Shown: positions 1 through 7,984 of the stretch, piece after piece
Layout of the letters: every line of letters starts with the position of its first letter
Position numbering within the stretch: position 1 is the first letter of the stretch
Source: Phototrophicus methaneseepsis
GTDB lineage: Bacteria; Chloroflexota; Anaerolineae; Aggregatilineales; Phototrophicaceae
Assembly (NCBI RefSeq): GCF_015500095.1
Contig: NZ_CP062983.1
Coordinates: forward strand, 1,736,001-1,800,000
DNA length: 64,000 bases
Direction of reading: 5' to 3'
The notes under the pieces: generated by a model
The model's input: the letters and a program-made list of their open reading frames with translations, nothing else
Databases searched by the model: none
Told to the model about the DNA's origin: nothing
Position numbers and translations under genes: made by a program

Positions 1-119
1 TTTAGTTCTTTAGGGTTGAAATAGGCCCACAGTACTACCTTCTGCGCCAAAATGCGGCGTTACAATGAAATTGTATGAAGTCGTTCATAACGACTGATAA
101 TTTGTTAAGGGAGTGATGC

Positions 120-572
120 ATGTCGGCATATACCAACGACCAACGCGATGTGGTGACAATTTTCAATCGCCAGCCCTGGCGTTTGAGCGTCGCCGATAAC
201 AAAGCCAAGGGCGAGAAGAATATTCCCCCTGGTGTGCGCTTTAGGTTGGAAGATGGTACGTCTGTTGCTGAGGTATCAACCGAGAAAGAAATTGTCATCG
301 GTCGCAAACCGCGCGACCGTGATCCCAATGTGACTGTCCAGCTCGATGAGCATCAGGGTCACAAGTATGGGGTATCTCGTTATCACGCTATGATCATCGC
401 CATGCAGGGCCACCTGACATTGCGTGATCTGGATAGCGTTAATGGGACGCTTCTTAATGGGCAGCGTTGTATCAAATTGCACAGTTATGTCCTGCGCTCA
501 GGCGATGTTATCAGCCTCGGCCAAATGAAACTTACGATTGAATTCCTGGACGAGCCACCACAGTACCAGTAA
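120..572 (+). CDS. FHA domain protein, first of a tandem pair
   Basis: This is a 150-residue cytoplasmic protein made almost entirely of one forkhead-associated (FHA) domain, a beta-sandwich that binds phosphothreonine peptides. The FHA signature is complete: Gly61-Arg62 in the first conserved loop, Ser86-Arg87-x-His89 in the phosphate-binding loop and Asn108-Gly109 in the third. About 35 residues without recognisable motif precede the domain. There is no membrane segment and no fused kinase or enzyme domain, so it probably acts as an adaptor or reader for a Ser/Thr kinase encoded elsewhere. The ATG is preceded by AGGGAGTG at good spacing. The next gene is a paralogue in the same orientation, 169 bp away. 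The fold call is secure; the partner is unknown. Confidence 0.9.
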   Translation: MSAYTNDQRDVVTIFNRQPWRLSVADNKAKGEKNIPPGVRFRLEDGTSVAEVSTEKEIVIGRKPRDRDPNVTVQLDEHQGHKYGVSRYHAMIIAMQGHLTLRDLDSVNGTLLNGQRCIKLHSYVLRSGDVISLGQMKLTIEFLDEPPQYQ

Positions 573-741
573 GCGTAGCGCCGAAGGGCTGGCACGGTGC
601 AGGTTTCTGTTTGATCAGACGATCTAACTTCGATCACGCAAGAATCGGGACCAGGAACAAACACAAAAATTTTAAAGCGATTGTCGTAGGCAACAAACGC
701 TTTGAAGATTGTTTCTGTCTATCTGGTAGGGGGATACCTGG

Positions 742-1188
742 ATGAAGACTAACGACGTAGACCGTACGATGGAAATTCCGAAGCCGACGACTCGGTTAAC
801 TGTGCGGCAAGATGATCTGGAAGGTGCACGTGCAGCGCTCCCAGATCAATTGCGTTTCACCCTGGTAGATGCGAATGTCACGGTTGAGATCAACTTGAAT
901 CGAGATATTATCATTGGCCGTCAAACCTCTTCCGTTGCACAGGTTCATTTCGATCTGACGCCCTTCATCCATAGCAAGCATGGTGTTTCTCGCCAGCATT
1001 GTGTCATCTCAGAAATTTACGGCAAGCTCATGCTGCAAGACCTGGACAGCACCAATGGCACGATGCTCAATGATAAGAGCCTCAAGCCGTATCAGCGTTA
1101 CGAAATCCAATCTGGGGACCGTATGCTGCTGGGCCGCTGCGACATACAGGTTGAGTTTGTCTTCAAGCGTCGCTACGCGACAATTTAA
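742..1188 (+). CDS. FHA domain protein, second of a tandem pair
   Basis: A 148-residue protein with one FHA domain from about residue 36 to the end. Conserved phosphothreonine-recognition residues are Gly59-Arg60, Ser83-Arg84-x-His86 and Asn105-Gly106-Thr107. It aligns with the upstream neighbour along its whole length, including the sequence around the SRxH and NGT loops, so the two arose by tandem duplication. The N-terminal 35 residues differ and contain TVRQDD-like charged sequence that could itself be a modified tail. The start ATG has AGGGGGA about 8 bp upstream. No kinase or phosphatase lies nearby, so the phosphorylated partner cannot be named from this window. Confidence 0.9.
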   Translation: MKTNDVDRTMEIPKPTTRLTVRQDDLEGARAALPDQLRFTLVDANVTVEINLNRDIIIGRQTSSVAQVHFDLTPFIHSKHGVSRQHCVISEIYGKLMLQDLDSTNGTMLNDKSLKPYQRYEIQSGDRMLLGRCDIQVEFVFKRRYATI

Positions 1189-1593
1189 CGTCACTCAAAG
1201 CTACTGAACAGCAAATAGCAAAGCCCATAATCGAGGCAATACAATCCAGGGAAGGCCGTATAACGGACTTCTCTACTTTCGTGTTCCGGATCCGTTCCGG
1301 GTCATTGTCATTGTAGCTGTTGAGCCATGCCCATTAAAGCTTAAAGGCGAACGGGACATTCGCCTTTAAACAAGATAAGGATTTGCTTTTTTGAGTGCCG
1401 GGACTGCACTCACGGGACACTCTAAGTATGGCATACCTTTGTGTCATTTGGCGTAAAGATTGCGTTGACACATTCGATAGGAAAAATCGCGCAAGTATTG
1501 CGATGAGGTTATGTCATCAGATGGCACTATATTTTGCCATCACATGCTGAAGGTTTTATCAATGGATTGAGATAAGCGGCATCAAGAGTGGCA
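1189..1593. other. Intergenic region between convergent FHA and TIR genes
   Basis: These 405 bases carry no credible gene. They hold an 11-bp perfect hairpin (1341-1369) and a short repeated GTTCCGG word near 1282-1300. The TIR gene ends at 1594 on the minus strand, so the region lies between two converging transcripts. I see nothing else in it. Confidence 0.5.
1341..1369 (+). terminator. Hairpin, likely terminator of the FHA pair
   Basis: TTAAAGGCGAA (1341-1351) pairs perfectly with TTCGCCTTTAA (1359-1369) around a 7-nt loop. A canonical T-run does not follow at once (the next T-rich stretch is at about 1386), so it could serve as a weak or bidirectional terminator between the FHA genes and the convergent TIR gene. 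Confidence 0.5.
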
Positions 1594-2412
1594 TCAGGGC
1601 GTGGGGATGGTTGGCGGTTGCAGGTTCCGTAACCCTTGTAGGCCTTGCAGGATCTGACGTACAGAATCGACCATCTGGGAAATAGCCATCGTCGCATTGA
1701 GGTCTTGCTGCAAAAATGTGACGACGAACCACAAAATCAGGCCGCCAATCACAGCGACGATCAATATCGTGATAATGCAGCCCACGGCAGAACGAATTGC
1801 CTGGGCGACGATCAACTGGACAAGCCAGCTTATCGTGCCTGCAATACGCTTGAGTAACCACCAGATAAAGCGCAGCGGCCACAGAAAAATATCCAGTGGC
1901 GAAGTCACCCGTGGGAGCGGTTCTGACCGATAAATGACTGTTTCCGTCGGGGTAGGCCGTGCTTCTGTACGTGGGCGAGCCTGGGGCTGGGCGTTACTTT
2001 GTAGCAGCGCTACCAGCCTCACAATGTCATTTTCAGTGTCATTCAGGTGGAATGGCGTCACATAAGCTAAATCACGCATTTGCTGCGGTAGTTGGTCTGC
2101 TGTTGGCATCCGCCCACCTGGCAGCACCACAGGAATGATGCGCTTTTCGTAGCGCAGTGCATAAGCTGTTGCAATGCCAACCAGATCATTCTGGGGAGCT
2201 TGGGCAATGCGCTGTGCCCATTCCGGGCCGATTAAGACCAGCACCATATCCGCGCGCGCAGCATACTTGGCGGCTGCCTTGCGCGCATCATCACCGGGTG
2301 GCAGCTTGATGCTGCTGTGCGCGACAGAAGCAGCGCCAAAGGCAGCTCGCAACCGCGCGACGACAACCTGAGCGATGTCTTGCTGATGATGCGCGACATA
2401 AACAGTTGGCAT
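1594..2412 (-). CDS. TIR domain protein with C-terminal membrane anchor
   Basis: A 272-residue protein with an N-terminal TIR_2-like domain (about residues 1-138): beta-strand A MPTVYVAHHQQD, the RADMVLVLIGPEW strand and the KRIIPVVLPG strand. A Pro/Arg/Thr-rich linker (140-170) leads to two hydrophobic stretches near 174-203 and 210-233, so the TIR domain should sit on the cytoplasmic side of the membrane. In NAD-cleaving TIR domains a glutamate stands just before the helix leading to the RIIPV strand; here that stretch reads NDLVGIATAYAL, with Ala81 at the expected place, so NADase activity is doubtful. The gene starts 15 bp after rsfS and is probably co-transcribed with it. A role as a scaffold or sensor is inference. 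Confidence 0.78.
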   Translation of the reverse strand: MPTVYVAHHQQDIAQVVVARLRAAFGAASVAHSSIKLPPGDDARKAAAKYAARADMVLVLIGPEWAQRIAQAPQNDLVGIATAYALRYEKRIIPVVLPGGRMPTADQLPQQMRDLAYVTPFHLNDTENDIVRLVALLQSNAQPQARPRTEARPTPTETVIYRSEPLPRVTSPLDIFLWPLRFIWWLLKRIAGTISWLVQLIVAQAIRSAVGCIITILIVAVIGGLILWFVVTFLQQDLNATMAISQMVDSVRQILQGLQGLRNLQPPTIPTP

Positions 2413-2427
2413 AGGGAGAGCAGGTGG

Positions 2428-2802
2428 CTACTGAATGCTCAGCAGCACATTGGCGACTTCGCCCCAGAGGCTTTCAAGCCCGTAGAATTCACGCTGTTCC
2501 GCTGTGAAGATATGTACGACCACATCCCCATAATCCAGCAGGACCCAACCGCTTTCTGGCTTGCCTTCGACGGCGAAGGGCCGGACTTTATAATCTTCCT
2601 TCAAACCTTCACGGATGTAATCGGTCAGCGCGCGCAACTGACGGTCGCTGGAACCGTTACAAATCACGAAGAAATCCGCAATGACCGTATCCGGCCGGAG
2701 ATCCAGCAGGACGATGTCCTGCGCTTTGTTATCTTCTACCACGTCAACAATATGACGGGCTAATTCCAATGCGTCCAGAGAATGCCTCCATCTGGTGTTC
2801 AT
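2428..2802 (-). CDS. rsfS: Ribosome silencing factor RsfS
   Basis: A 124-residue RsfS/Iojap/YbeB protein, which binds ribosomal protein uL14 on the large subunit and blocks subunit joining during starvation. Family features are the LDLRPDTVIADFFVICNG segment (about residues 33-50), the SSDRQLRALTDYI helix and the C-terminal stretch GWVLLDYGDVVVHIF followed by REFYGLESLWG. Length is normal for the family. In many bacteria rsfS lies next to nadD; here its downstream partner is a TIR membrane protein 15 bp away on the same strand. No strong ribosome-binding site precedes the ATG. Confidence 0.95.
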   Translation of the reverse strand: MNTRWRHSLDALELARHIVDVVEDNKAQDIVLLDLRPDTVIADFFVICNGSSDRQLRALTDYIREGLKEDYKVRPFAVEGKPESGWVLLDYGDVVVHIFTAEQREFYGLESLWGEVANVLLSIQ

Positions 2803-2962
2803 TTAATGGTAGGGTTATTTTAGCATATATTTGTATGACCCACGTATGTGCGACTTTTGCGATGCTGAAATGCGGTTTTCTCTTGGCATTTGAACACGCA
2901 CCGAGCGTGAAAATCGGGCATCGTGCGGGCATCTTATAAAAGCGGTACTAGCAGTAAGCGGT

Positions 2963-2982
2963 CTTTATCGAATACGATAAAG
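2963..2982. promoter_or_regulatory. Inverted repeat upstream of the antiporter
   Basis: CTTTATCG (2963-2970) and CGATAAAG (2975-2982) form a perfect 8-bp inverted repeat with a 4-nt loop, ending 17 bp before the antiporter start. It could be an operator or a 5'-leader hairpin. There is no T-run, so it does not look like a terminator. Confidence 0.4.
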
Positions 2983-2999
2983 GCTATCTTGCTAAATGA

Positions 3000-4523
3000 T
3001 TGAGACGGCCCATACGTTTGGACTATCCCATTCAGGTTATTTTCCTCATTGTTGCTGTTCTGCTCATTGCGAGCATCGTTGCCAGTAAGCTCGCTAATCG
3101 CTTCGGCGTGCCTGCCTTATTGCTCTTCATTCTGATCGGTATCAGCATCGGCTCAGAAGGCTTTGGTGGCATCGAGTTTGATAATCCCCAGCTCACACAA
3201 TCTGTTGGTGTATTGGCATTGGTGTTTATCCTCTTTTCTGGTGGGATGGATACGCGCTGGCAGTCCGTCAAAATGGCACTCGGAGAAGGCTTGCTGCTTT
3301 CTACGGTTGGTGTGCTCATTACAGCCCTGTCCGTTGGTTGGCTGGCACAGGCATTCCTGGGCTTTACCTGGCCGACGGGCATCTTATTAGGCGCCACTAT
3401 GGCCTCTACGGATGCGGCGGCGGTGTTTTCTGTCTTGCGAGGTAAAAGCGTGGGGCTGAAGGGCAAGCTCCGGCCTGTGCTGGAACTGGAATCCGGCAGT
3501 AATGACCCGATGGCGGTCTTCCTCACGCTGGGCATGATCCAACTCATCACCACGCCAGCAACACAATTGGGTGATTTACTGGTCCTGTTCGTCGTGCAGA
3601 TGAGCCTGGGGTTGGTGATAGGCATTTTGTCAGGCTATTTGATGCGCGCTGCTATCAATCAGTTGCGGCTGGAATATGATGGCCTTTACCCTGTGCTAAC
3701 GATCAGCTTCGTCTTGCTCTGCTATGGTCTAACGACGCTGATGGGTGGCAATGGCTTTTTGGCGATTTACCTGTGCGGCCTCGTCCTTGGGCGCAGTGAT
3801 TTCATTCACAAGAACAGCCTCCTCCAATTTCACGATGGCATTGCCTGGTTGATGCAAATCATCATGTTCATCATTCTGGGCTTACAGGTCTTCCCATCTC
3901 GCCTTCTCGATGTGGCCTTAGTCGGCTTTTTCGTGGCTGCATTTATGATCGTCATTGCGCGCCCTCTCAGTGTGTTCATAGCCTTGGCCCCGGTGCGTAT
4001 GTCGCTCCAGGAAAAAGTATTTATCTCCTGGGTGGGCTTACGAGGTGCCGCGCCGATTATCCTGGCGACGTTTAGCCAGCTCGCCGCGATTGAAATGCCC
4101 GTGCCGATCTTTGATCTGGTGTTCTTTGTGGTATTGGTATCTGTGCTGCTGCAGGGGACAACGATTGTGCCTGTGGCACGCTGGTTGAACCTGTATCAGC
4201 CTGATCAACCGACATCTTCTTTTTTCAATCGCATGCTAGAAGGGGAACAGTTCAAATCCTACCTGATAGAACTGGAAGTGAGCGAACACTCTAATCTGGT
4301 CGGGCAACGCCTGCTTCAACTTGGTTTGCCACAAGGGGCGCTGGTCGTGCTCATCAATCGGGCCTCTAAAATCATCATTCCACAGGGGCGCACCACACTC
4401 CAGGCTCATGACTACCTGCTGATTCTCTCCCCGCCGGAGTATCATGCGATATTACGGCAGCGTTTTGCCGCTGATGCCATGGTTACAGAGCTTGCCCCGC
4501 CGGATGATGCGACGTCTGATTAG
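3000..4523 (+). CDS. Potassium/proton antiporter, CPA1 family with RCK_C domain
   Basis: A 507-residue cation/proton antiporter of the NhaP2/CvrA type. It has about 12 membrane helices across residues 8-395, with the family motifs ASTDAAAVFS (about 135-144) and LELESGSNDPMAVFL (about 160-174), whose acidic residues form the ion site. A C-terminal RCK_C/TrkA-C domain (about 420-490, YLIELEVSEHSNLVGQ onward) probably binds a nucleotide or ion to gate transport. The likely role is K+ efflux and pH or osmotic homeostasis. The start is uncertain: the chosen TTG lacks a clear ribosome-binding site, and a second TTG lies at 3018. The stop overlaps the stop of the convergent lipoprotein gene by 4 bp. 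Confidence 0.88.
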   Translation: MRRPIRLDYPIQVIFLIVAVLLIASIVASKLANRFGVPALLLFILIGISIGSEGFGGIEFDNPQLTQSVGVLALVFILFSGGMDTRWQSVKMALGEGLLLSTVGVLITALSVGWLAQAFLGFTWPTGILLGATMASTDAAAVFSVLRGKSVGLKGKLRPVLELESGSNDPMAVFLTLGMIQLITTPATQLGDLLVLFVVQMSLGLVIGILSGYLMRAAINQLRLEYDGLYPVLTISFVLLCYGLTTLMGGNGFLAIYLCGLVLGRSDFIHKNSLLQFHDGIAWLMQIIMFIILGLQVFPSRLLDVALVGFFVAAFMIVIARPLSVFIALAPVRMSLQEKVFISWVGLRGAAPIILATFSQLAAIEMPVPIFDLVFFVVLVSVLLQGTTIVPVARWLNLYQPDQPTSSFFNRMLEGEQFKSYLIELEVSEHSNLVGQRLLQLGLPQGALVVLINRASKIIIPQGRTTLQAHDYLLILSPPEYHAILRQRFAADAMVTELAPPDDATSD

Positions 4524-5137
4524 TCTTCTGCCGTTGCTGTGACGGGGGCTGATGTCGCTGTAGAGGCGGCTGCGGGGGTGATATCCGTGAGCACCGTATC
4601 CGGGTCTGTGGTCTGCGATAAGATGCGCCCAGGGCTGATCATTGAAATACCCTGTGTACTGCGTGTATTGATCATCACAGCTTCTACAATCGGCTCATGC
4701 ACAGGTTGCTCCGCGCCCCATTCCACGATGAAATTTGCACCCCAGCCACCCCGGCGATCATTACTCTGGACGACGTAGCCAATCGTTGCCAGTGGGCCGA
4801 CTTCAATCGGCTCCGGCACATAATCCGTGACGAGTTGCCCATCTGTATCGTAATAGCGCACTGATTGCACGATGATAGGCAGTTCCAGGTCTGTATTGTG
4901 GATGGAGAGCGTCACAGCCAGTTCAATGGTCTGGTTACCTGTGCCTAGGAATATCTCGGAATAAGCAGGGACGTAAATCATCTGCCCGGTGACGATCTGC
5001 AAATCGCGCGCGGTGACAGCGCGCGTGCTGCCTACCGCCCCTTGCTGTTGTTGTGTTGGGGTGGCGACAGTGTCGCAGGCACCCAGGCAGATAGCGATTA
5101 GAATGAGACATGGCAAGAGGCGGCTTAATACGGGCAT
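4520..5137 (-). CDS. DUF3124 lipoprotein
   Basis: A 205-residue exported lipoprotein. Residues 1-20 are a hydrophobic signal ending in the lipobox LGAC with Cys21 as the lipid-anchored residue. A Gln-rich linker follows, then a DUF3124 domain (about 45-180) recognised by VYVPAYSEIFLG, the run LAVTLSIHNTDLELPI, the SVRYYDTDGQLV strand, GANFIVEW and the terminal QGISMISPGRIL. The C-terminus is an Ala/Thr-rich tail. The function of DUF3124 proteins is unknown; the domain is probably an extracytoplasmic beta-sandwich. The gene converges on the antiporter with a 4-bp overlap of stop codons, leaving no space for separate terminators. Confidence 0.85.
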   Translation of the reverse strand: MPVLSRLLPCLILIAICLGACDTVATPTQQQQGAVGSTRAVTARDLQIVTGQMIYVPAYSEIFLGTGNQTIELAVTLSIHNTDLELPIIVQSVRYYDTDGQLVTDYVPEPIEVGPLATIGYVVQSNDRRGGWGANFIVEWGAEQPVHEPIVEAVMINTRSTQGISMISPGRILSQTTDPDTVLTDITPAAASTATSAPVTATAED

Positions 5138-5385
5138 TGGCTATACTCTGAGCTAAGCTGTCGAATGCTGAGAATGTACCATACTCTATCTTCATAATAG
5201 AACCTAATTCCGCATAAGTATCCTTGAAAGCGCGCTATTCTGGAAGATATAAAGCCTGCGCGTTTATGTACGTGCAAGGTGGGGACCCTATGCTACAGTC
5301 AGGAACATACCGTTTACTTACAGAATATAGACCCGCTTTATACAATAGAGCGTCCTTAATAATTGACGATAAATTGTTATAAATC

Positions 5386-5414
5386 TTAACTTTATTCGCT
5401 TTTTCTGTTACTAT
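5386..5414 (+). promoter_or_regulatory. Putative promoter of rluD, near-leaderless
   Basis: TTAACT (5386-5391), a 17-bp spacer and an extended -10 TGTTACTAT (TACTAT at 5409-5414) lie directly before the rluD ATG at 5422. Only seven bases separate the -10 from the start codon, so transcription would begin at or next to the A of ATG. No Shine-Dalgarno sequence is visible, which fits a leaderless mRNA. Confidence 0.45.
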
Positions 5415-5421
5415 CTGAATT

Positions 5422-6354
5422 ATGGAAAGTCACAACATCGTGCAGTTCACAGTTTCGGAATCGGGCGAGCGCCTTGATAAGATTATCATTGCTCAGTTGC
5501 CCGCTTTATCGCGCGCCCAGGTGCAGGCTCTTATTAAAGATGGTATGGTTACCGTCGATGGTGAGACATCGAAGCCCAGCGCCAAACTTAAGGGCGAATC
5601 ACTCATCCAGGTTACACTCCCCGTTGTCGAAGACGAAAGCATCATCGAGCCAGAATCGCTCGATCTTGATATTCGCTACGAAGACGAACATATCGTTGTT
5701 TTGAACAAACCGTCGGGCCTTGTGGTGCATCCTGGCGTCGGCAATGTACAGGGCACGCTCGTTAATGCGCTGCTCGCTCGCTACCCTGAAATGATTGATA
5801 TGCAGGATGACCCCCAGGCGGAAGGTCGCATGGGCATTGTGCATCGTCTGGATAAAGATACCAGCGGTCTGATGGTCGTTGCCCGCCATGTAGAGGCCCT
5901 GTACCAGCTTATGGGGCAGTTCCAGGCACGCACTGTAGAAAAATATTACACAGCTTTATTAGAGCGCCGCCCTAAGACCAATACCGGCACCATTGACGCG
6001 CCCATTGCTCGTGATCCTCGTCAGCGCAAACGTATGGCCGTTGTGCGCGATGGTAAACCAGCCGTTACAGAGTTCGAACTCATTGATGACAACTTCCTGG
6101 ATGGGCGGGCGCTGGTTTGCTTACGGCTGCATACAGGGCGCACGCATCAGATTCGCGTGCATATGGCGTTCATCGGCTGCCCGGTTGTTGGCGATATCGT
6201 CTATGGTTATCGCAAACAGCGGACCGGGCTTAAGCGCCAGTTTTTGCATGCGTCGGAACTGGCTTTTGATCATCCGGCGACGGGTGAACGTCTCCATTTC
6301 ACCTCAGAATTACCTGTAGGGCTGCAAAATATCCTGGATAAGTTGCGAAGCTAG
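5422..6354 (+). CDS. rluD: Ribosomal large subunit pseudouridine synthase, RluD type
   Basis: A 310-residue RluA-family pseudouridine synthase, which isomerises specific uridines of 23S rRNA. An S4 RNA-binding domain occupies about residues 14-75 (GERLDKIIIAQLPALSRAQV). The catalytic domain follows, with KPSGLVVHPG and the signature GIVHRLDKDTSGLMVVA; Asp144 is the catalytic aspartate. Further conserved stretches are KYYTALLERRP, TGRTHQIRVHMAFIGCPVVGD and the terminal LHASELAFDHP. Length fits RluD. The start is preceded by a promoter-like sequence rather than a ribosome-binding site. The family call is firm; RluD rather than RluC rests on overall resemblance. Confidence 0.93.
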   Translation: MESHNIVQFTVSESGERLDKIIIAQLPALSRAQVQALIKDGMVTVDGETSKPSAKLKGESLIQVTLPVVEDESIIEPESLDLDIRYEDEHIVVLNKPSGLVVHPGVGNVQGTLVNALLARYPEMIDMQDDPQAEGRMGIVHRLDKDTSGLMVVARHVEALYQLMGQFQARTVEKYYTALLERRPKTNTGTIDAPIARDPRQRKRMAVVRDGKPAVTEFELIDDNFLDGRALVCLRLHTGRTHQIRVHMAFIGCPVVGDIVYGYRKQRTGLKRQFLHASELAFDHPATGERLHFTSELPVGLQNILDKLRS

Positions 6355-6432
6355 GGCTGGCAGTGCGGTCTCAATCGGCAGTGTGAGATGACGATTTGTC
6401 TGGTATCTATTTCAACTGGGAGATAAGCCGCT

Positions 6433-7761
6433 ATGCAAGCGACACGTATTTTGTATCTCGATGACAATATCAGCGAGCATACATTCATCAGAAGTGTGCT
6501 GAGCAAAATCCAGCAGCAAGTTTTCGAGTTGACGAGCGTTTATACCTATGATGATGCCGTTGAAACATTACTCAGCCAATCGTTTGACATCTGCCTTGTT
6601 GATTATTACCTCAATGACGTCCATGAACGCACCGGGGTGGATTTTGTCCGCGAGATGACGAAGCAGCAAGAAGTGCGTTGCCCTTTTATCCTGCTCACCG
6701 TCGCGCATGAACGTGAATCTGACGAAGAAGGTTTACGGGCTGGGGCTGTTGCCTATCTTGAAAAACCCCATTTGCGCCCAGAACTCTTGGAACGTACGAT
6801 TCGCTATACCATTGAACAACATCGCGTCCGCCGTGAATTGGAAGAGCTCTATTCTCAGATTCGTGAGTTAGAAGCTTTTAAAGCCAGCCTCGTCCGGTTA
6901 GCTGGCCATAACTTGCGCAACCACATCACAAACGTCAAGCTCAGCGTGCGGATGTTGGAGAACCTCGTTGAAAAGAGCGAAACAGCCTCCCGTAATTTGA
7001 ATCGCATCGTCCAGGCTGTGAGCAGTATGGAGCAACTGACTGGCGATATCCTCATGCTGGAACGTCTGAATCTATCGGATAATGATCTGGACATAACGGT
7101 TAACCTGGCGGAGATGGCAACAGAAATTTGCGAAGGCTATCGCAGCTATGGCCTCAAGCCAGGACAGAGATTGCTCTACTCAGCGCCAGAAGGCGACTTG
7201 AATGTCCGCTGCGAACCCACTCAACTGCGAGAAGCGATCAATAATCTGATTAACAATGCTTCTAAGTACACGCCAAACGAAGGCACCATCACCGTACAGG
7301 TCTATGAAGAAGGCCACAAAGTTGGCATTTCTGTAGAAGATAATGGCTATGGTATCCCTGCGGACCGTCAGAATGAGTTGTTCCAGCCGTTTGCGCGCGT
7401 ACTGACCAAGACCACAGAACATATTCATGGGACTGGTCTGGGGCTCTACCTTGTGAAGACCCTCGTTGAAAAATATGGGGGCGAGATCGACTTTGAAAGC
7501 ACCTATGGCAAAGGTAGCCGCTTCTGGTTTACGATGCCTAAAGTCGTGGGGCAAGCTGCTAATACGGCCTTGGCAGATGAAACGACAAAGCGACTGAGCC
7601 AGCCCATTTTTACGACAGACCCCAATCAGATCCCCACATCGGACTTGGACCCTAATAGCTTAAACGATGTCCTGGAAGAAGAACCCGGAGAAACGGCAGA
7701 ACTTAAGCCAAAAGAACCTCCCAGAACGGGCCCAACCCCGCCTAAAGGCACAGAAAGTTAG
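6433..7761 (+). CDS. Receiver-histidine kinase (response regulator fused N-terminally to kinase)
   Basis: A 442-residue signalling protein whose receiver domain comes first. Receiver (1-125): acidic pocket Asp10/Asp11, phospho-acceptor Asp57 in DICLVDYYL and Lys111 in LEKPH. A coiled coil (about 128-155) leads to the dimerisation/phospho-acceptor helix with His159 in LAGHNLRNHIT. The HATPase domain (about 225-372) shows the N box NNLINNASKYTP, G1 VEDNGYGIP and G2 HGTGLGLYLVKTL. A Pro/Thr/Glu-rich tail of about 70 residues ends the protein. No sensor or membrane segment exists, so it takes its signal by phosphotransfer or by partner binding. The ATG follows GGGAGATAAGCCGCT. No DNA-binding partner is adjacent. 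Confidence 0.9.
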   Translation: MQATRILYLDDNISEHTFIRSVLSKIQQQVFELTSVYTYDDAVETLLSQSFDICLVDYYLNDVHERTGVDFVREMTKQQEVRCPFILLTVAHERESDEEGLRAGAVAYLEKPHLRPELLERTIRYTIEQHRVRRELEELYSQIRELEAFKASLVRLAGHNLRNHITNVKLSVRMLENLVEKSETASRNLNRIVQAVSSMEQLTGDILMLERLNLSDNDLDITVNLAEMATEICEGYRSYGLKPGQRLLYSAPEGDLNVRCEPTQLREAINNLINNASKYTPNEGTITVQVYEEGHKVGISVEDNGYGIPADRQNELFQPFARVLTKTTEHIHGTGLGLYLVKTLVEKYGGEIDFESTYGKGSRFWFTMPKVVGQAANTALADETTKRLSQPIFTTDPNQIPTSDLDPNSLNDVLEEEPGETAELKPKEPPRTGPTPPKGTES

Positions 7762-7909
7762 GTATATTGGCCTTACTTTACAGGGCTATCCGTAGAAGGT
7801 TCCTGTAAAAGAGTATGCCCATGATGAATGCCCATTTTGTGACACTGCCGACACGATTATTGCCTCCAAAATAAGAGGCGATTTTAGTCTATGGTGCACA
7901 TCGGCTATT

Positions 7910-7928
7910 CGTTTCCAACTACGAAACG
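7910..7928. promoter_or_regulatory. Inverted repeat with downstream -10 box
   Basis: CGTTTC (7910-7915) and GAAACG (7923-7928) form an inverted repeat with a 7-nt spacer, followed at 7932-7937 by TATGAT, a good -10 match. The repeat would cover the -35 region of the gene at 7985, as a repressor or activator site would. No -35 consensus is visible. Confidence 0.35.
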
Positions 7929-7984
7929 CGGTATGATATAAGGTAACTTAGAGCGATTCATGATCATGTGGGGGAATGGGATCG

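Noticed and set aside
1-119. A partial gene at the left edge
   Set aside because: No frame with recognisable sequence is open; the stretch looks like the upstream region of the first FHA gene.
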